Assembly: GCA_944325635.1 (NCBI GenBank)
Contig: CALVBD010000008.1
Location: 17,970-81,969 of the forward strand
Reading direction: 5' to 3'
Origin: Candidatus Gastranaerophilales bacterium
GTDB lineage: Bacteria > Cyanobacteriota > Vampirovibrionia > Gastranaerophilales > Gastranaerophilaceae
DNA: 64,000 nt
Shown here: in pieces, positions 60,359 to 64,000 of the stretch
How the letters are laid out: the number at the start of each line of letters is the position of its first letter
How positions within the stretch are numbered: position 1 is the first letter of the stretch
Position numbers and translations under genes: made by a program
The notes under the pieces: model-generated
Databases searched by the model: none
Told to the model about the DNA's origin: nothing
The model's input: the letters and a program-made list of their open reading frames with translations, nothing else

Positions 60359-61255
60359 ATGTTGGCAGTTACACAGAAAAAATTCGCGGCAGGACTTTCA
60401 ATCGGTTCAAATGCTGTAATTATTCTTTTAAAAATCATTGCAGGAATCCTATCAGGAAGCATCAGTATTATATCTGAAGCCGTACACTCCCTGAGCGACT
60501 TTCTGGCGTCTGTTCTGACCTTTTTCGCGGTAATGAAATCGTCCGAACCTGCCGATAAAAAACATCCTTTCGGCCACGGAAGATATGAGGATATGTCCGG
60601 ATTTATTGAAGGCGGACTTATTATTTTTGCGGCTTTTTACATTATTTATGAGGCAGGAAAAAAACTTATTTTCGGCTACACTATGGAAACCGAATCTTTT
60701 CTGGGTATAGCGGTAATGGGTTTTGCGGTTGTATCAAATTTCCTGGTAAGTTCTTATCTTTTTCACGTTGCTAAAAAGACAAATTCCGTCTCACTATACG
60801 CTGACGGTGAACATTTAAGAACGGATATATGGTCATCTCTCGGAGTTTTAGTGGGACTTGTGCTGATAAAAATTACCGGAATTATTATCCTGGACCCGAT
60901 TATTGCAATTATAGTTGCTTTATTTATATTAAAAACAGGGGTTTCAATTTCCAAGACGACTCTCGATAACCTTCTTGACGCTTCGCTGCCTGTTGAAGAT
61001 TTGGCGAAAATTGAAAACATTATAAATGATATTAAACCTGAAGGAGTTCTCGGGTACAGAAACCTTAAAGCCAGAAGCGTCGGGCCTGAAAAACAAATCG
61101 AAATAGTGCTTCTTTTCCCGAAACAAATGACAATAGAAGCCTGCCATAATCTATGCGATAAAATAGAAGAAAAAATCCGGCAGGAACTCGGCACCTGCAA
61201 TATCTCAATCCACGCAGAACCCGAATGTAATAATGTTATGCATAATAGAATTTAG
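60359..61255 (+). CDS. Cation diffusion facilitator family transporter
   Basis: A 298-residue metal/proton antiporter, exporting Zn, Fe or similar ions. Six helices with the signature SISIISEAVHSLSDFLASVL (about 38), HPFGHGRYEDMSGFIEGG (about 68), LYADGEHLRTDIWSSLGVLV (about 143) and DPIIAIIVALF. Site A residues are likely D/H pairs in HSLSD and EHLRTD. The cytoplasmic C-terminal domain (about 210-298) has GYRNLKARSVGPEKQIEIVL. TGA-CATAAT lies 7 bases before the ATG with no Shine-Dalgarno. Confidence 0.93.
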   Translation: MLAVTQKKFAAGLSIGSNAVIILLKIIAGILSGSISIISEAVHSLSDFLASVLTFFAVMKSSEPADKKHPFGHGRYEDMSGFIEGGLIIFAAFYIIYEAGKKLIFGYTMETESFLGIAVMGFAVVSNFLVSSYLFHVAKKTNSVSLYADGEHLRTDIWSSLGVLVGLVLIKITGIIILDPIIAIIVALFILKTGVSISKTTLDNLLDASLPVEDLAKIENIINDIKPEGVLGYRNLKARSVGPEKQIEIVLLFPKQMTIEACHNLCDKIEEKIRQELGTCNISIHAEPECNNVMHNRI

Positions 61256-61539
61256 TCCTCTTCAATACCTAACTTCAGAGTTAACTCTTTTATTTTTGCA
61301 ACATATTTTTCTGTTGATGCACCTATTTTTTCTGCAAGAGTTTTAAGCTGTGAATTATACCCAAGCTCCATTAAATAATCATCTATATTTTCACCGGCAT
61401 TTTTAACAAATTCATCTTTGACCTGCTCCACAAGTTGCATTTGCCTTTTAACATATTTATCAAAAGGCATGTTGGTCTGCATGCATTTTTTTACCTGCTG
61501 CTGTAACATTGCATATTCTTTTTGTATATCCATTGCCAT
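61252..61539 (-). CDS. Small helical protein downstream of the calpain-like gene
   Basis: A 95-residue charged, all-helical protein (EYAMLQQQVKKCMQTNMPFD, KRQMQLVEQVKDEFVKNAGE). No family recognised. It starts 10 bases after the stop of the calpain-FHA gene, with AAGGAG before the ATG, so the two are cotranscribed. The arrangement matches the giant gene at 2638 and its small follower, and may mean an immunity protein, inhibitor or chaperone. Its 3' end overlaps the convergent CDF gene by 4 bases. Confidence 0.65.
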   Translation of the reverse strand: MAMDIQKEYAMLQQQVKKCMQTNMPFDKYVKRQMQLVEQVKDEFVKNAGENIDDYLMELGYNSQLKTLAEKIGASTEKYVAKIKELTLKLGIEED

Positions 61540-61549
61540 AATTATCTCC

Positions 61550-64000
61550 TTATGCTAAATTTGCAAAATCAAGCTCATCAAATTGTTTTAAAAATTCATC
61601 CATAGGTACTTCTACTATAGCACCTGAATGCCATGGATTTGAAATCAAGACAGTATTTCTTTCTGCATTATAACCTTTAACAGAGTATTCATGACACTGA
61701 TAAAGATTATATTGTTGATTCAATGGAACTCTGTCGCTAGTACCATGCAGAGATCTTGTTCCTGCTGCAATATAAAAATCAGGATTATTTGCATTTTTTA
61801 TTATGAAATCACGCATTGATGCAGAATCATATCGGATAGACTGAGATCTTACACCTAACAGTCCGGTGACTGCAGTACTACCGTTACCACCGGCTGCAAT
61901 TTCCATAATTATAGTTTCACTTGCATTAAATTTACGCTGAATATTATCTTTTGCGTTCTTACAATAACCTTGTTCAATTATGGCAAGACCATTTGCATCA
62001 AACATATGTTTGTAATTTCTCGGAAAACGTCTGAAGTAATCTTTTTGCCAGTTACCATTTGCGGTTGTTGTATATATTCCGTTTGCATCTTCTCCTATAA
62101 GTTGATACAATTTTGCACGGCCACCAGGAGTATTGGCAAGTTTATCCAGTGTTGCAACCAAATAACAAGTTCCGATAGCACCTTGGTGAGTTGTAAATCT
62201 TCCTACAGGAGGGAATAATTGCCTGAAACGCTCTTCCGATAGATTTAATCTAACCATTCTGCCGCCATCATTAACAAACATTGTGCCGTTTATTGCGGCA
62301 ACATCGCCTTCAGAGGTTCGTTTTGCTATATCAACAAGAGAATCTGTATTTTTAAATTGTTTAATATAGTCTTCGCCATGAATAAGTGTTTCAATATCGT
62401 TCATAGCATTCTCAGAAGCCTGTCCTTTTATGTATTTTCCTTGCGATTCGAAAGTACCGGTTTTAATAATAGATACAGTCTCTTTTGATAATTTTGAAGC
62501 TTTATCAAGTGTTTTTTCAGTAGTTTCAAGGAATTTTTTGACCTCTGAAGGACTTGATGCAAGACTTGCTGCGTTAGCGTGGTTTCTGTTAAATAACATC
62601 AAATAACCCAGTTCTTTATCGGATATTCTTGTTGTACCGACAAATGAAGATTTCTTTCTTATTCCGGACGGACTGTTGGCAAAGACTTCCAGAATTCCTT
62701 TATTATTTGAATTTACTGAACCCAAAATGTTTGATAAAGCCGTAGTATCACTTCTGTCAAGCTTGCTTAATATATTATTCAATAAAACATAATCATTTCC
62801 GGTAGCTTTTAGGAATTTCTTTTCAGCACTTCTATATTCAGGAAGAGACAAAATCCGTTCATTCTGCCTCATTTGCTGAAGCGAATTATAAGCCGAAAAA
62901 TTTTCACTATCAAATAATTTTGTGCCGTTTGTGGAAGTATCTTTTATGATAAGTTTTCCATCCTGTTTTGTAATCACAAGATGCTTACCGCTTATGGTTT
63001 TATCATTCGGGTTAATATCGCTGCGGCCTATTGTAAGAATATCGCCATCATCAAGCAAGTCTATCTTTCGTTGCAGTTCAGGTGAAAGATTACCAAAATC
63101 TATAACATTGTTGTCGCCGACAACAAGTTTTGTATCCGAATTAATTTCAATGAAAGGACTATTCTTATCAAGTACTGCGTTCCTTACGTTACGTTGTATT
63201 GAACTCTGGCTTATACGCTGGTTATTATGAGTAATACCTGCTTCTTGTTTTGCGATATTGCGCTGTCTTACTTCTTCCGGAGAAGGAGTGTCAGGCGTCG
63301 GTTTTGGATCAACAGGAGTTGGCGTGTCCGGAATATCCGGCGTCGGTTTCGGATCAACCGGGGTTGGTGTATCCGGAGTATCAGGCGTCGGTTTTGGATC
63401 AACCGGGGTTGGTGTATCCGGAGTATCCGGCGTCGGTTTCGGATCAACAGGAGTTGGTGTGTCCGGAGTATCAGGCGTCGGTTTCGGATCAACCGGGGTT
63501 GGTGTATCCGGAATATCAGGCGTCGGTTTCGGATCAACTGGGGTTGGCGTATCCGGAATATCAGGCGTTGGTTTTGGGTCAACCGGAGTTGGTGTGTCTG
63601 GAGTGTCTGGCGTTGGTTTTGGGTCAGCCGGAGTCGGCGTATCCGGAATATCCGGCGTTGGTTTCGGATCAACAGGGGTTGGTGTGTCCGGAGTATCAGG
63701 CGTTGGTTTTGGGTCAACCGGAGTTGGTGTGTCTGGAGTGTCAGGCGTTGGTTTTGGGTCAACCGGAGTTGGTGTGTCTGGAGTGTCAGGCGTTGGTTTT
63801 GGGTCAACCGGAGTTGGTGTGTCTGGAGTGTCAGGCGTTGGTTTTGGGTCAGCCGGAGTCGGCGTGTCTGGGGTTTTTGGAGTTGTTCCGCCTTTAACAT
63901 GAGAGATTCTGGACATAATAAGACCTGAAGCGAAATCTATAAACGCATCCTGTGAGCCATATTCGCCGCCGGTTAATTTTGTTACGCCATAGGTTCCGGC
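61550..64000 (-). CDS. Proline-repeat, FHA and calpain-like cysteine protease (partial, N-terminus off the right edge)
   Basis: The frame stays open to base 64000, so the ATG at 63916 is internal (28 more residues read through, including YGVTKLTGGEYGSQDAFIDF). Counted from that ATG there are 788 residues. Residues 10-212 are 13 copies of a 15-residue Pro/Thr/Asp unit. A FHA-like domain (about 250-335) has LTIGRSDINPNDKTISGKHL and KDTSTNGTKLF, a phosphothreonine-binding fold. The calpain-like protease has HQGAIGTCYLVATLDKLA (Cys about 584), HEYSVKGY (His about 742) and SNPWHSG (Asn about 760), with spacing close to calpain. A signal-dependent surface or secreted protease is possible. Confidence 0.8.
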   Translation of the reverse strand, partial: AGTYGVTKLTGGEYGSQDAFIDFASGLIMSRISHVKGGTTPKTPDTPTPADPKPTPDTPDTPTPVDPKPTPDTPDTPTPVDPKPTPDTPDTPTPVDPKPTPDTPDTPTPVDPKPTPDIPDTPTPADPKPTPDTPDTPTPVDPKPTPDIPDTPTPVDPKPTPDIPDTPTPVDPKPTPDTPDTPTPVDPKPTPDTPDTPTPVDPKPTPDTPDTPTPVDPKPTPDIPDTPTPVDPKPTPDTPSPEEVRQRNIAKQEAGITHNNQRISQSSIQRNVRNAVLDKNSPFIEINSDTKLVVGDNNVIDFGNLSPELQRKIDLLDDGDILTIGRSDINPNDKTISGKHLVITKQDGKLIIKDTSTNGTKLFDSENFSAYNSLQQMRQNERILSLPEYRSAEKKFLKATGNDYVLLNNILSKLDRSDTTALSNILGSVNSNNKGILEVFANSPSGIRKKSSFVGTTRISDKELGYLMLFNRNHANAASLASSPSEVKKFLETTEKTLDKASKLSKETVSIIKTGTFESQGKYIKGQASENAMNDIETLIHGEDYIKQFKNTDSLVDIAKRTSEGDVAAINGTMFVNDGGRMVRLNLSEERFRQLFPPVGRFTTHQGAIGTCYLVATLDKLANTPGGRAKLYQLIGEDANGIYTTTANGNWQKDYFRRFPRNYKHMFDANGLAIIEQGYCKNAKDNIQRKFNASETIIMEIAAGGNGSTAVTGLLGVRSQSIRYDSASMRDFIIKNANNPDFYIAAGTRSLHGTSDRVPLNQQYNLYQCHEYSVKGYNAERNTVLISNPWHSGAIVEVPMDEFLKQFDELDFANLA
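63287..63873 (-). repeat. 13 tandem copies of a 45-bp unit
   Basis: Each 45-bp unit encodes TPTPVDPKPTPD(T/I)PD with small variation. Copies differ mainly at silent positions, so the array is not freshly amplified. Because the unit has no stops in any frame, long false ORFs run on both strands here. Confidence 0.9.

Noticed and set aside
63227..63928. Long ORFs in all frames and both strands
   Set aside because: The 45-bp tandem repeat has no stop in any frame; only the minus-strand frame ending at 61550 links to real domains.

Overview
The window (about 35% GC by eye, compact, mostly single-copy housekeeping genes) reads as the chromosome of a non-photosynthetic cyanobacterial relative, most likely a gut Gastranaerophilales (Melainabacteria/Vampirovibrionia). 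This is inferred from an SLH-domain envelope protein, a cyanobacterial-style DprA-like protein, prepilin-like proteins, several lineage-type hypothetical proteins, and no photosynthesis genes. No ribosomal RNA is present to test it.

Layout. 1-9000: end of an EamA transporter, a repeat-rich spacer, bioY-rimI, then a 1735-residue candidate effector (HEIAH metalloprotease motif plus C-terminal RelA/SpoT-like domain) followed by a small gene, and a divergent GGDEF protein. 9000-12350: two tandem structured repeats, a prepilin gene overlapping ffh, and a candidate small RNA. 12349-21741: tRNA-Ser(UGA) carrying a 9.3-kb integrated element bounded by a 21-bp att repeat. It holds envelope-protein genes, two XRE regulators, an AlpA-like excisionase, a primase, a RepA-like ATPase, a six-site palindromic array, a tyrosine integrase and a convergent AbiTii-type defence pair. 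21742-31300: remnant att sequence, aroK-aroB and convergent aroC, a 750-bp non-coding element with perfect 26-bp inverted ends, pcrA and a DprA-like gene. 31300-49500: Nudix and HAD hydrolases, a GAF-GGDEF-HD-GYP protein, a zinc-ribbon protein, nrnA, an SLH protein, a TPR protein and phage-like or hypothetical genes. 49500-64000: mnmE, an EF-hand protein, an FtsH-like protease with degraded ATPase motifs, recJ, a His/Cys-rich ribbon-helix-helix-like protein, an HxlR regulator, ispF, alkD, a CDF transporter, and a calpain-FHA-proline-repeat protein running off the right edge.

Themes. Ten chromosomal genes have a -10 box exactly 6 nt before the ATG and lack a usable Shine-Dalgarno, eight of them with an extended -10 TGN. 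This predicts leaderless mRNAs. Three large multidomain proteins (metalloprotease-RelA/SpoT, degenerate FtsH, calpain-FHA) look like a repertoire of unusual proteases or effectors; two of them are followed at once by a small gene on the same strand. Intergenic space is rich in dispersed palindromic repeats. All functional calls come from motif recognition by eye; no database search was run.
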